DNA from: Trichobilharzia szidati
Taxonomy: Eukaryota > Platyhelminthes > Trematoda > Strigeidida > Schistosomatidae
NCBI GenBank assembly: GCA_944472155.2
Contig: OX235273.1
Span: forward strand, 86,360,793 to 86,424,792
Length of the DNA stretch: 64,000 nt
Direction of reading: 5' to 3'
Shown: positions 21,833-33,775 of the stretch, piece by piece
How the letters are laid out: every line of letters begins with the position of its first letter
Position numbering within the stretch: position 1 is the stretch's first letter
The notes under the pieces: generated by a model
What the model saw: the letters and a program-made list of their open reading frames with translations, nothing else
Told to the model about the DNA's origin: nothing
Database searches by the model: none
Translations under genes and position numbers: made by a program

Positions 21833-22967
21833 GTAAGAATTAAAAGCCATTCGTAATATGGATACTGGGTGGATGAAGTGATTTTTTTCATTCAATATAA
21901 GGTCGTTTACAGTAAATGGAGTGGCTTAGTAATATAAGATAGAAGGACATACACTACTATTCATATAACATGAATATGAGATGTTAGGATTGTGAAATCA
22001 CGTGATTTTTAACTATAGGGCGTGTATTAGGCGCTCTCCACATCCTACGCCCATGTGACCTCATCTTGTTTATTCTAGTCCTCAGTAGGGTCAATACAAT
22101 TTTTTTATTGAGAATTCTTCCCATAGATTTTATATAAATCCTAAAATTCAGTGATTAAGCTCTGTATCACCAAGGGAGATGGAATGACTAGTGTAAGAGA
22201 ATATGGGTTACACCATGTGATAAATTAGTTGTTTAAATCTCAGTCACATAATATCACCTATGTACAAGACTATGCATTGTATTTATTGTGTAAAATCTGG
22301 TGTGGCATCTGGACTGGAGTACTAGTAGTAGACAATCCTGAAGCCGAGTCCTTTTGGCTTATACATGATGAATTTTTATTAGATGTCCCTACACAACGAG
22401 AAAATAAGCCCACTGTAACTCTGTTTCTGACTAAGACTTGCTAATAAAACAACGAAATTAATAAGCTAGTTACCTTGACAACACTGCAGTCGATATTGTG
22501 CAGATGGAACTACGGTATCCTTGTATTCCAGTTTAAAGACAGACGTGTGACTGATATTAAAGTATTGGTTTAGGATGAGAGTTCAAGTCTTTTTGATAGC
22601 ATGGCACCTGAACAACCACAATTTTTCAATCATATTAACACTGTGTAGTAAAAGCTATGAGGAAGAAACTAACCTCTTGTAATATTTATCTGAACATGGT
22701 CCAAACAGTTAAACATTTGTTAAAGTCATTTTATGATGATAAGTTGCAAACTCTGTATATTAGGTGAAATACTTATACAGAGGTAATTTTTGACAAATGG
22801 GAAAACTAAAATGGAGAGTGATTACACTAGATTAGCAGCTTATGTTTCATTCTGATTATTTTTTTCTCATTATAGCTTGATTTCACACTGTATTTTCGGT
22901 ACAAGTATGGAATTTTCAGAATGCGATATCGGTAGCCCAAATTTGCAGGCCAATCATTGATATCAGG

Positions 22968-23041
22968 TGTGCGTCGGCAGGGGATCGAACCCGGGACCAT
23001 GTGCAGGGTCAGCGAGAGTCCTAACCGCTGTGCCATCGAAG
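22968..23041 (-). repeat. tRNA-like SINE head (family A related)
   Basis: The complement reads GGCACAGCGGTTAGGACTCT ... GGTTCGATCCCC, that is box A and box B at tRNA spacing. A body like that of 13077-13312 is not found next to it, so it is a truncated SINE or a relic tRNA pseudogene. Confidence 0.6.
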
Positions 23042-24688
23042 GAAATTTTCTGTTAGTCTGCTTTCTGATTTTTCGATTCAGCCATTCTAATTATCTTTGC
23101 TACGACGTTTTTCCTATTCATTTAATTCTCTTAAATGTTTTATTATCTATTGGTGTAAATCTTACGATCAATAGTGTCCAGCTTGAGACAAGTCAGACGA
23201 TCGTAAAACTGTAAAATCCGAAATGACAATGATGTTGTCGAGTGAGACCTGACTGTCAGTTTCCTCTGATAGAGAATATTTGATCTACTATGCACCTAGA
23301 TAACGTCAAAATCGCAGACATTTACCAAAATGAATATATGCTGATGTAATACACCGTTATACATTTCTCACGAACCAAACACTTCTGTGCAATAAATTAT
23401 GCAACATCAGCGAAATCATAGAGATTATTTCAAGTGAAACAAAGTAACTGAAAAACGGCATACAGCTCTAATGACTGAGCCATTCTGTAGTCGCCTGATA
23501 TCATTTACTGAAGTGGGTTTTTTCAGATAACCAGTTGTCAGTGTCATTCTTTCTAATATTGACCAAAAGAGTATGTAACTGATAGAATATGCCTGATTAT
23601 GAGGTCAAGCATTCATGCTGTGAATACACTTTGCAGTTGAAAGGAATAATCATCACAGTTAAGTTATTTGATATGACCACAGAAACGATGGCTAAAACAA
23701 TTCCTTCTGTTGACCTTTTAAAAGCATATTTTAAGTGGTTTTTGTTGCATAGTAGTAATGCATTATAAAATACTATTCACCTTAAATTTATGCTTAACTT
23801 ACTATTTACATGTGTGTCAAGGAACTTAACCCTAAGTTCCTATTATTTGCGAAGACGCTCCGAATCGATAATTACTAGGAACCATTATCGACTTTAACTC
23901 CAAAACACCAGGACTTTCAATAAGAAATTATATTCTTCGGCAGTTAAATTCGATATCATTACAAAGAATTACAAGGAATTCTACAACCCCTGACTGAAAG
24001 ATTTCCATTTTTAACCCTCCACGTAAAATGCAAACGTGAGGTGTGGTAAATAGGCCCATAGTACAATCAATCTAGGTCCTGTTGTAATGCTGTTTGTGCA
24101 TTCTCAGATGTTTTAAATAATTCATGATAATGTAATTATTCACAGGTGATTCCGCTATCATAAATGAAATTAATTTTACTACTTTCTTAATTATTTTATT
24201 AAATACAGAGAGGCTGTTTTCCTAGAAAATCATTTTAACTACTTATGTTTGGCAAATTAGTAGTGTGATTTGCTACTGCAAAATTAAATCATTTACGTCT
24301 TAGCGACTACGATGATTATCGATCAGCATGTATTTTTGTACTTGAGGTAGTTTTAATCCCAAGGCAAAGCCAATATTTTTTCAGGCTAGTTAATCAAAAT
24401 TACTCAGTTTTCCCATCTCATACTATTAAAGAAATCATTATTGGTAAAACCGAACACGGGAAACACCAATTGATTTATTCAGAGTGGACGTTTTTAGTGA
24501 TTTCCCCTACCCCGGACACCTCAAGAAGTCTATGATATCTGCAGTATACATTCTACAAACAACTGAAGTGAATAAAAGAGAATAACTGTTCTAAATGTCC
24601 CAATCTGTTTTTAGTGAATATATATTGAACTTGAAGTTAGTAATGTCCAGAGGTGATATTTCTGAAGGTTTAAGAGATTGTATTGGAA

Positions 24689-25618
24689 TAAAGGGTTTTG
24701 TATTTCCCAATGAATGAAAAACAAAACGATATTGTTTTTACCGACGTTTCGCTATTTAATGCTAATAGCTTTATCAAAGTATTATTAAACCAGAATTTAC
24801 AAAATCTCAGCATATATATAACGAGGAGTTAAGAGGTGAAAAAATAGACCTAGGTCAAGTTAAAAGGACATATTGAAAGTCAAAATAACGATGAAGATCA
24901 CCAAACCAAATAACAAACGTAATAGTACCACCGAGAAATCTGATTGAACTATAAAGCTTGAAAAATCATCAGCCATAGAAATCATAAAGAACGTCTGATA
25001 TCAGAAGCACTTCATATCAAGTGGAATCCAAATTGTCTGAATAGAAATGATGGACTAAAACAGAATCTGACCTGGTTACAACACTTCCCTACCCCATGAA
25101 GTGACAAAATCAACACGAATGTGATAAGCGATATCATTATATAAACACACGCTGCTTTTATAATTTTACGTACTTATCAAATCCAACAATCTACACTTGG
25201 TTTTGTTATCTTTACCAATTGGCCAATTTGACAACGAAAAATGACCCCATACTGACGAACGATGATCAAGTTAGTAAACTTTTTTTGATACCATAACAGA
25301 TGTACTATTACCTTTGTTATTTGGTTTAGTGATCTTCATTGTTATTTTGACTTTCAATATGTCCTTTTAACTTGACCTAAGTCTATTTTCTCACCTCTTA
25401 ACTCTTTGTTATATATATGCTGAGATTTTGTAAATTCCGGTTTAATAATACTTTGATAAAGCTATTAGCAGCATTAAATAGCGAAACGTCAGTAAAAACA
25501 ATATCGTTTTGTTTTTCATTCATTGGGAAATACAAAAACCTTTATTATAATGAATATCATATACCCAATGCCCAAATTTTTTCAAACTGTTAAAAGTGAA
25601 CTTGGTTTGGACATATAT
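24689..25618 (+). mobile_element. Short Penelope-like unit nested in an older PLE, 14-bp TSD
   Basis: 930 bp between perfect 14-bp direct repeats AGATTGTATTGGAA at 24675-24688 and 25619-25632. Its ends (24689-24918 and 25315-25549) form an inverted repeat of about 230 bp, including TTTTACTGACGTTTCGCTAT-type sequence in both arms. Inside, 24950-25090 encodes only a decayed PLE C-terminal segment. The unit splits an older PLE whose sequence continues at 25633. Confidence 0.85.
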
Positions 25619-25632
25619 AGATTGTATTGGAA

Positions 25633-25905
25633 TTCAAAGCTAAGGTTCTTGATGTATATGGACTATCAGCCAAACTGAGGTTAACTCGTAACGAAACCAA
25701 TAATGACCTCAAAGCAACAGGTTTATGCATAGAGATTATGTATGGATTATCTAAGTTGCACCAGTCAGACATGCCTTTGAGACTAAAAACGGTGATTGTC
25801 AAGCCATCATCTCATAAATTGGTTCAGTAGATAGCACAAGGGTTGGAACCAATCAGAAGAAAGCTGGTATTTCATAGCCTCTAAGATTCACTTCAGTTTT
25901 CTGAC
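25633..25905 (+). pseudogene. PLE reverse transcriptase fragment
   Basis: Frame 25627-25830 has IMYGLSKLHQSDMPLRLKTV, the PLE 'GLPKIH ... LRPI' block, and continues past a TAG to HSL and LQFSDEP. It ends before motif A. It overlaps in content with the RT at 27480, so it belongs to a separate insertion. Confidence 0.7.
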
Positions 25906-25977
25906 GAACCAGGTCGTCTGAAAGTTTTATATAAACTCTTTGCATGGTAAAATTGTTTAAAACAATCCCATAGTATT

Positions 25978-26912
25978 CAGAAAATCAAAACAAGATTTCT
26001 CTGTGTAAGCAGAATTACTCGGATTTTACTAACCACCAAAATATGTAGCCAAAAAGTGCATAAAATAAAGTGAACTCCTTTGAAGGTCATTCATCGATAG
26101 ATATTTGTACCGATAGAAGAATGTCAACAGTGATCACATATTCGTAATGTTGAATGTCTAAACGTAACATGTGTATATTTGTCTGTGTATATACGTGTGA
26201 ATGATGTTTGTTTTATGGCAAACACATTAATCATAAGCAAAAATAATAATTTTTTTAGAGGTCAAAACAGGTGTGAATAAATTTTCATGTCTTGCTTTAT
26301 TTGAGTCTGCCATATAGGTGACAAGCCTACACCTTCTCTCCTATTTATTGCATTCAATGTGGATAAAATATGTAAGGCTTCAAAGGTTAGTCTTTCAATA
26401 TGTGAATGGAAGTCTTTTCCTAGGATTTCAACATTGTCGAAGTCGATCTTATGTCCGCTTTCTACAGCATCCACTGCTGTTGCTGATTATTTTTTAAAGA
26501 CTCTAATTCCACTTCATTTCTAGGCTGACGTTTTGGTGCACAGTCTATGTTCACCATCACTCGTCTACTGCTTCCCCCCGTATGCAAGCCTCACATACTG
26601 AATATTTTATCCTGTAGACTGAGTTGTTTCTTGTCATTTTCAAAAATATGACTCTAACTAAAGCTTTCTCTACAGAATTAGAAGGCTTGAATAGACTTCA
26701 ACACCATATGCAGCAAGTACCCTTTGAAGTTGATCAGCCGTGTCTTTTCTAAGCAGTATCACCAATCGAAATTGCTAGAAGGAAAAGAACAAGACTGAGA
26801 AATCTTGGGTGTCAACGTTAGCCATTGCATATCGAAAAGATGCCGATGAACAACTTTAAAGGGTACTTGCTTCATATGATGTTAAAGTCTTGTTTTGATT
26901 TTCTAAATATGC
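25978..26912 (-). mobile_element. Short PLE unit with inverted ends, antisense
   Basis: AGAAAATCAAAACAAGATTT at 25979-25998 reappears inverted at 26889-26907, bounding about 935 bp. The - strand encodes a decayed GIY-YIG region: frame 26474-26262 ([19 protein letters not shown]) and the Y-I-G part broken upstream to about 26620. An inner 45-bp inverted repeat (26696-26743 / 26838-26889) surrounds a 95-bp loop. No target duplication was found. Confidence 0.65.
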
Positions 26913-27384
26913 AGGAATTATTTCCAGTAATTTTAACATGATTCACTCTGATTCGAAGCTCAAATTATTTCAGGAAATTCCTAACATCTATGGTATGGAT
27001 ATTTATTACCTTGAACAAACGAACCTGAAATAGGGGAAACTAAACATTATTGTAGGTATTTCGAATTCATGTTTGTTGTTTGTTGTAATATAGATCGTAG
27101 ACCCATGATTTTTGGAAGGCTTAATAAATCTCACATCAAGCTTACGATGCGTAATGAAAGTGACAACCAGTTCCACAAGTTTTCATCTCCTCCTCACAAT
27201 ATTTCAAGGTGAAAATCTGAGTTGTGACGATAAAATGTCAGTAAACAGTAATATTAGTGTCGTTTGTACTTCACTTGGAAACCAATGGACTGATTGGTTT
27301 TTAAAGTTTAAGGTAGATAAACTTAAGCTAATAGAGCAATAAAGCAACTAGAACACTCCCCATCATATGGATAAACAGGCTAAA

Positions 27385-28745
27385 ATACTTACAAGAGTGT
27401 TTGTTGAGATGGAATGATCAGTGTTAACCAGGTGTTCAATTATTGCACTGCTTATAGCACCACTAGTGCCTTTTCGCAACCTGTAAGGAAACAAATATAC
27501 ACGCACTCGCTCTGTGACACTTTCCAGTTCATCGACTGCATACAAGACCTGAATGTATCTAACAAAATTATGCTGTCCTTCGACACTGAGTCACCTTTCG
27601 CCAGTGTCCCACTTACGGAAACGGTCTGCTTTATATGTAAATTTATAGATGGAATACCAACAGCATATTTGAGGGAATTACTACTGAGATGCACTCTGAA
27701 CGTACAGTTCACTTTCAACAACACCAGCTATAGACAAAAATTGGTATCGCAATGGGGTCTCCGTTGGGTCCACTACTATCATATTGCTTCGTGTTAAGCC
27801 TCGAGAAAGATCCACTAAAGCCGAGTATCGACAATTTACAACTGTATAAAAGATATGTAGATGACAAATTCACTATTTGTGACCCCAATCTCTACTTCTA
27901 CAGAGATTTAACCATTGCCATCCAGCAATGAAATTCACTCTTGAAATGGAAAACGAATCGAAATTCCCTTCCTTGATGTGGAACTAACAAGAAGAACTGA
28001 TGGAACCTTAAGAAAATCGACCCATAGAAAAGCTACTTGGAATGGTCAACTAACAAGCTTCTATAGCTGGGTAACCATTCAACAAAAGCGGAATTTAATT
28101 AAGTCCCTTGCCACCCGCATCCGACGCATCTGTAGTCCTGATGTTCTAGAAACAGAATTAGATCTTTTGAGAGAAATCTTCATCCAAAATGGTTACTCAC
28201 CAAGATTCATTGACAAAAATATTAAACCAAGAATTTGTAGAAATGAAACTTCACTTGCGCCGAAAAAGAAACTCTACATGCACTCGGATTTTAAGGGAGA
28301 TTTAACAAGCGATATTCTCAAAAGATGGACTGCATCATCTCTGGGGAGAACATTCTTGGCAGCAACGCTAAGAATAGTCTTCCCTAGTCGCCTACTGATC
28401 TGCAGAAGCCTTAAGGAAAAGATCCCACATCTGATCACTTCTGTGTGCATATATCAGTTCACCTGCTGCTGTGGAGACAGGTACATAGGTCGTTCGACGC
28501 GCATCCTGTCCGAGAGGATTCAAGAACACAGCACGGTTGCGAAAAGGCGATAGTGGTGCTATAAGGAGTGTGATAATTTAATCGCTGGTTAACACTGATC
28601 ATTCCATCTCAACAAACGCCTCCTTCAAAGTAATCTACAGAGTCAAGAACAACCTACCAAAGGCAAACAGCTTCGTCTTCTTTGTATCGCTGAAGCTCTG
28701 GCCATTCACAGGAGCTGTGCATACAAAAGAGAATTACTCAACCAC
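27385..28745 (+). mobile_element. 5'-truncated PLE with inverted C-terminal copy at its start
   Basis: Begins with an antisense copy (27385-27478, frame LRKGTSGAISSAIIEHLV on the - strand) of the element's own C-terminal coding region at 28535-28625. This is followed by RT motifs A (MLSFDTESPFASVP), B (about 27745-27790, frameshifted) and C (RYVDDKF at 27850-27870), the 3' RT domain (27978 on) and a GIY-YIG core CIYQFTCCCGDRYIGRSTRI at 28445-28505. Confidence 0.8.
27414..28745 (+). pseudogene. PLE reverse transcriptase-endonuclease, frameshifted
   Basis: Two main frames, 27414-27797 and 27978-28553. At least three frameshifts or stops separate the motif-A frame, the motif B/C frame, the C-terminal RT frame and the end of the endonuclease (stop at 28551, more at 28580). 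Catalytic YVDD and the Y-I-G residues are still legible. Confidence 0.8.
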
Positions 28746-28749
28746 TTCA

Positions 28750-29700
28750 ATTATTATGGTGAGCACTCTGTTGGTTTTTGATGACTTAATTTTGTCTGTT
28801 TGCCTGTTTCTTTAATTGCTTATGATTCTTGTATTCATTTAGGACTCTTACGTAATTTCTTATTCCCTACTTTGTTCCTATGTTTGTCCTGAGTACAACT
28901 CAATCATCAAACTATTTATATTATTACGTAACTCCTTTTTAACAACCATTTGTGACAACTCATCACCTTTGTTACTACCCTAGTTTCATTAACATCCAAT
29001 TTTCTCGACTGTTTTCGTAATACGTAACTCCACTCAAAACCTGTTTAGTTAAAATAACCATAACCTATTGTATTTGGGTAGGGTACAGCAGGTTGAAGGT
29101 GAGGACAGTTACTCATTGAAGAAGACATTGCGAAGTGGTCGCGCTATGTCGTGGATTGGCAGAAGTTAGAATTAAAAGTCAATCTGAACGTAGAATATTC
29201 TTTTCAGTAATTTCTCTTCAGGTTCTTACAATTATAAAATATAAAATTTGTTGTCGTTACAATAAAGGCCAGTTATGCGGTGGATACATTTTTAACGTAG
29301 AATAACAGATTAGTTATGGGGTGTCAGAATAAATAGTCGTATTTGTGTGACGAACGAGCTAGGCTGAAATCGATTACAAAATATTGTAAAATGGGAGACA
29401 ATGGTGGTGATTCATCACAATAGATTTGTAGAGTGTGGGGTAGGAAAATTGACAAGTCAGTTCAAGGTTATAAAAGGTGTCAGGTGAGTGGCTAGTACAA
29501 AGTGGTCTGTGTTAAACAGGAGATAGTAAGACTGCAATGAGAGGTTCATAATGAAATAACGAATATGTGAAATGAAACAGGTGGAGGCATATATTGAGAA
29601 AAGAGATAATATCACTAATAATAAGTCCGGATAGTATAAATGAAATATTCCATAGTACTGAGAGTATGTTTGCTTGAAGGGCATAAATTATGACGAATAA
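28750..29700. repeat. PLE 3' flank and dispersed repeat
   Basis: 28750-29060 is AT-rich. 29085-29175 (GTTGAAGGTGAGGACAGTTA, then TTGCGAAGTGGTC) recurs at 51203-51265. 29205-29240 (TCTCTTCAGGTTCTTACA) recurs at 44325-44350 as part of a PLE 3' end. No gene is seen. Confidence 0.5.
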
Positions 29701-29708
29701 TAATAAGG

Positions 29709-29935
29709 GGTCCCAGTGGCTTAATGGTCTATGAGCTCGCTGGCCTTGTAACTAGAAGGTCCTGGGTTGGAACCCTTGAGGTGGGTGCGTACTGATGAAG
29801 AGTCCCAAACTAGGCTAATGAAACAACTATCCAGTACTCCCAGCTAGTTTTCCAGTGGTTCTCTAACTGACGTTAGCTCATGATGAACTCCTCCATCCAA
29901 TCAAACAAAATCCCTACAAAACCAATACTTGACAA
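29709..29935 (+). mobile_element. Hammerhead SINE (S-alpha type), single copy
   Basis: Best-preserved tRNA-like head in the window: box A TGGCTTAATGG, box B region GGTCCTGGGTTGGAACCC, then hammerhead HH5, body GGTTCTCTAACTGACGTTAG and end AAATCCCTACAAAACCAATA. No inverted partner is adjacent. Confidence 0.8.
29782..29840 (+). ncRNA. Hammerhead ribozyme motif HH5, core mutated
   Basis: GCGTACTG, ATGAAGA (C3 to A), GTCCC, a lengthened GGCTAAT in stem II, GAAA, minimal stem III with ATC as cleavage triplet, and CAGTACTCC pairing with helix I. Confidence 0.75.
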
Positions 29936-29939
29936 TTGT

Positions 29940-31780
29940 ATTTTTGTTTTACAAACTTCATGTACACATACATACAAAATAAACAATATATATTTGCTAT
30001 GGTACAGCTAACAAAATGAGTTCTTGATCAATCTTGAAATCAATCAAATCCCTGCTTAACAAAACTTAGAAAAAAGTACATGCCACGTTAGTCACGTGAG
30101 CTAGCTGGAGCTAATAACAGGTGGTTGCTCATGTTTTTATTAGAACGATCCTTGTAGTAAATATTCAAGGATAAAACGGGTTTGAACAGCTAGATAATAC
30201 GGATACAACACTAATAATAAATCATCTGGTCAAGGCCATTTGCTGCTTTTACACTAGGGTTATCTCTGAATGTACATAATCTCATATTGATTCTTTATTC
30301 AAATATCTAGTCAATTCCATACATATATATAAATGAAGGAAAAAGTTGTGTGAGTAACTTGATATGATTATGAGCAATAATTTGTGCTCGAAACGTCATC
30401 AGTTAATATTACTGTGTAACACTGTGTGATTTATCAAAATAAAATCTTATCCATAATAGGGTCACTTATAACGCATGAGCTTATACCACTAGCGGCCCAA
30501 ATCTACAAACACTTGAAATACAAAACTACCATCACAAATCACATGTAGACGAAGCTAAGCAACCTAACTGCTAAAACTGAAATTCACTATGAAATTGATC
30601 TTGCTTGTTACACTGACCATGAAAGTGATTACTAGCGCTCATGTTTTACCTCTAGATGAGTCTTGGAGAGTGGTTAAAATGACTGATTTAGGTATGGATT
30701 AAGGATACTTTTTGAAGTTTATGTTACTCGATGATGATAAATTAATGTGGAGGAAATTCTGGAACAATTTGAATTGGTGACCTTCGGACCACTAGTTTAG
30801 TGCTATATTGGAATAATTTGGAAAATACTTCTAACTCCATATCATCATCCTGTTTAAGGAAGCACCTATGAGTAATGGTACAGCATAACAATACGTTTTC
30901 TCCTGAACACGAACAAGTCTCATCCGATTGCACAGCATGTGACATCAAACATATTGCATAGGAGTAATGTATTCCCAAGGTGAGCAGCCATTTTGTCAAC
31001 TTGGCAATGTAAACTTTGACTCCGTCTAAGGAGAAGGATGCAACATCCAGTGACTAAATAGAGTAAATTGAAGCAATCTTGTCATTGTGAAGTACTGCAT
31101 CTGACATACGATGTACTTTTACCTTTTACATACTGTCACACCCACGAATGACGACTGGGTGTGACTCAAGCGTCAAATGTATTTGAAAATGGCATAAGCA
31201 CACAAGTGTCTCACTGACTTTCGTTTAATACCTTCAGTACGTGGCTACAAGGTTACAGACTTTTTCCAAGAATAGGCTTAGGTTGAGACAACTCACTTTT
31301 AGTCACCAGCTTCTCTTCATATTTTCAAATTTCGCATTAAATTTTTTTCCAGTTCTCTAGTGTTTTATTAGTTACAAGGCAAATGAGGTTATCTAATTGT
31401 TAAGAAGAGATTTTCAGAAATGAAAAACAGTAGAGTTGGACAGCTGGTTTTTACGGATTATAACAGTTATTTGACTGTATTACACTGTAGATATTTTAAT
31501 AAGCTTTAGCTCTCATAATCCATTTTCTTTTTCATACAACAGTTATATTCATTTAAACATTAAGCTTAGATGGCTCCATCAAGTATTTGAAATTCACTAT
31601 GCATTTTAATCTGTCTACTTACATGTAGAAAAGTATCATTTATAGATTTTGAAATGTAGGTTTCTAAAGTTTCTCAATCCTACAACTAAGATCAGCGTTT
31701 AACCTAAACTACTAGAGTGAATAAACTATAGATGATTGAGTAAAACTTAGTCATGACACAGTTTCATTTGCTTGTATATA
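29940..31780. other. No gene seen; one dispersed repeat
   Basis: 30335-30465 recurs as a direct copy at 33170-33290 (shared GAGCAATAA, CGTCATCAGT, AACACTGTGTGA and AAAATAAA blocks), probably a PLE 3' part. The remainder has no recognised exon. Confidence 0.45.
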
Positions 31781-31781
31781 G

Positions 31782-31847
31782 GTAATCTATTCGAGTGAAA
31801 AAAGTGTACAACAACATCTTACTGATACAACCAATGCTGGCAAGGCA
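31782..31847 (+). CDS. Tentative exon, unknown gene
   Basis: Follows the acceptor TTTGCTTGTATATAG. In phase 0 it encodes VIYSSEKSVQQHLTDTTNAG and KA, with a possible donor GCA|GTAAAC at 31847. Without that donor the frame runs to a TAA at 31878-31880. The other two frames are closed. The product is not recognised. Confidence 0.3.
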
Positions 31848-32190
31848 GTAAACGTAACATTTGATTACAAGAAGTGTTAATCATACTATGTACGTGGAAT
31901 CTGTGACAGCCTAAGCTAATCTTCCAAACGAATTAGTGATTTTGAAATCTTTAAATTAAACAGTCCATTTAAGTAAAGTACTTTCATTTTTTTAAAATTG
32001 AAAAGGCTTTGATACGTGTACGTTCAAAAAAGTATGCCGAGCCTCTAGATCTCTCTTGCCTCAATATAAGATCAACTAAAAGTTAATCATCTTGTCCTTC
32101 TACATCTGTCTGGTACTGCTGTATCCCTTCGAAACAACATGTTTGCGTCACACTATTATTATTACTATTATCAATATTGAGATACCTCAG

Positions 32191-32332
32191 TATTTACCAT
32201 TCATTAAACTCCTATTGAGAGCATCCCTATTTAAAGGATACAAATATGTTTATGAGGTTAGAAAAACTGTGAAAAATTTACTAGAGAATCCGATGAATCA
32301 GAAGGACCTGATTTCTTTGAAGATATTCTCCG
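32191..32332 (+). CDS. Tentative exon, unknown gene
   Basis: Between GATACCTCAG and the possible donor CG|GTATAT. It enters in phase 0 and leaves in phase 1, which fits the next candidate at 33503. It encodes YLPFIKLLLRASLFKGYKYV and a Lys/Glu-rich continuation ending LISLKIFS. The whole open frame extends 32092-32358. The family is not identified. Confidence 0.25.
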
Positions 32333-32392
32333 GTATATTTAAACTTTTCCACTGTTAATTAACACAAGACATATGGAGATTTTGATGTTAGA

Positions 32393-32577
32393 TGGTTCGA
32401 GGCAATCGGCAGGAAGACTTGTCCGGACCTGGGTTCCCTGCAAGTTGGCACTCACCAGTCAGCAAGGCGTATCTGCAAACCTGAAGGAACTTATGTCCCT
32501 TCTGAGATTCGAACCCGCGTCACCCAGTGCTGCAGTCAGAGACGTTACCACTGAGCTATTCGGGCTCGCGATTGGCC
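32393..32577 (-). mobile_element. tRNA-derived SINE, family B (best copy)
   Basis: The - strand reads GCCCGAATAGCTCAGTGGTA, box B GCGGGTTCGAATCTC, and a body with GGTGAGTGCC and CCAGGTCCGGACAAG. The head side is bordered by CTAGTTACTAGTGTCCAATC (32578-32602), repeated at 32736-32761. Confidence 0.75.
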
Positions 32578-33309
32578 TAGTTACTAGTGTCCAATCAAAA
32601 TATCCACTACAGTCCTACAGGAGGTCATCAAATCGATGTTCAACGTGATGGCGAGCGACCTAGAATGGTGGCCACATTGCAAACCTGACCGATAGAATTC
32701 AGTCTGCACCAAAGAAAGGACTAGACACATCACACTAGTTACTAGTGTCCAATCAAAATAAATAACTTATTGCTAAGACAATATTTTTCTACTTTCTTGA
32801 ACTTTTTGTATAAGACGAAGAGAAGCAGACAGATAAACAGCAACTGAAAGTATATGAATGGTTCACCTTTCAATTAGTGCACGAAAACATAAACGTACAG
32901 TGATTTGGAACCCAGCATTTCTACACAATCATCATGACTGCCATCCTTATATATCTATACCAAGCAGAAAGTTAAACAAAGGGATGATAAAAGCATCAAA
33001 GTCATTAAATAACCTAGGGTATTAGGAAGCTGTGACACAGAAAATAATAAAAGATAACGCGTGATACCTAGAGACTTTGCAGACCTACTTGTAGTAGTAA
33101 TGTTTCTTAACTGTATATTAGAATGTATTACATCGGCAATATTTTTTACTGATGTTTATAAACGAAGCAAAAACGTTGTGTGAGTACCTTGATATGATAT
33201 TGAGCAATAAATTGTGCTCTAAACGTCATCAGTAAATATTACTATATAACACTGTGTGACATTATGAAAATAAATTTTATCCATTATGGAATTGAAAATC
33301 TTTCATTTG

Positions 33310-33502
33310 TATTTGAAGAAAGCAATAACAGGATAAAACGAATCCATTTCTCACTTTGTCAGTATCTTGTCATCTGTATACAGTCTGAATAATGGAAGTT
33401 AATAGTTCATTGGAGATGAAATGTGGAACAACAATTACAAATGATTGTAGCATATAGATAGGCTAAGTTAGTAAAATACAAAACACCTTTGTACTTATTT
33501 AG
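33310..33502. repeat. Left arm of a 200-bp inverted repeat
   Basis: Matches the reverse complement of 34985-35205, sharing GATAAAACGAATCCATTTCT, CACTTTGTCAGTATCTTGTC, AGATGAAAT and AAGTTAGTAAAAT with a few small gaps. The arm stops almost exactly at the acceptor of the exon candidate at 33503. Confidence 0.8.
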
Positions 33503-33612
33503 GTTATGCAATTGAAGTTTCTCAAATAAAGCAAAGTATGGAGCAATGGTATCAACGAGATATTGAGGCACATAAGTCAGTTAGATTACTTAAGGCATTA
33601 GAAAATTGTTAA
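33503..33612 (+). CDS. Candidate terminal exon, unknown gene
   Basis: Acceptor TTGTACTTATTTAG ends at 33502. Only phase 1 is open, giving YAIEVSQIKQSMEQWYQRDI and then EAHKSVRLLKALENC with TAA at 33610-33612. It is charged and probably alpha-helical, possibly coiled coil. The codon use looks like host genes and not like the nearby PLEs. The product is not recognised. Confidence 0.4.
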
Positions 33613-33775
33613 TGCACAAATAATCTATGAAAAAATGTTGATTTAAGAACATTCAATTAGATATCAGATGTATGAAGCGTGACGCTTACCAAATGATGAC
33701 GTGATTAAGCAAGAGTGAATAGAAGTCAGCATTTACACTTAATAAAAGGATGATATAATGAACTGACTTATCAAC

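Larger units (their letters stand above)
21291..24640. other. Sparse region, one exon candidate and one SINE head
   Basis: No recognisable protein gene apart from the tentative 47-nt exon at 21786-21832 and the tRNA-like head at 22968-23041. The open frames here (for example 22229-22444) have no family signature. Confidence 0.4.

Noticed and set aside
32510..32577. tRNA gene on the - strand (AGCTCAGTGGTAACG head)
   Set aside because: Repeated with the same body at 3612-3798; it is the promoter head of a SINE.
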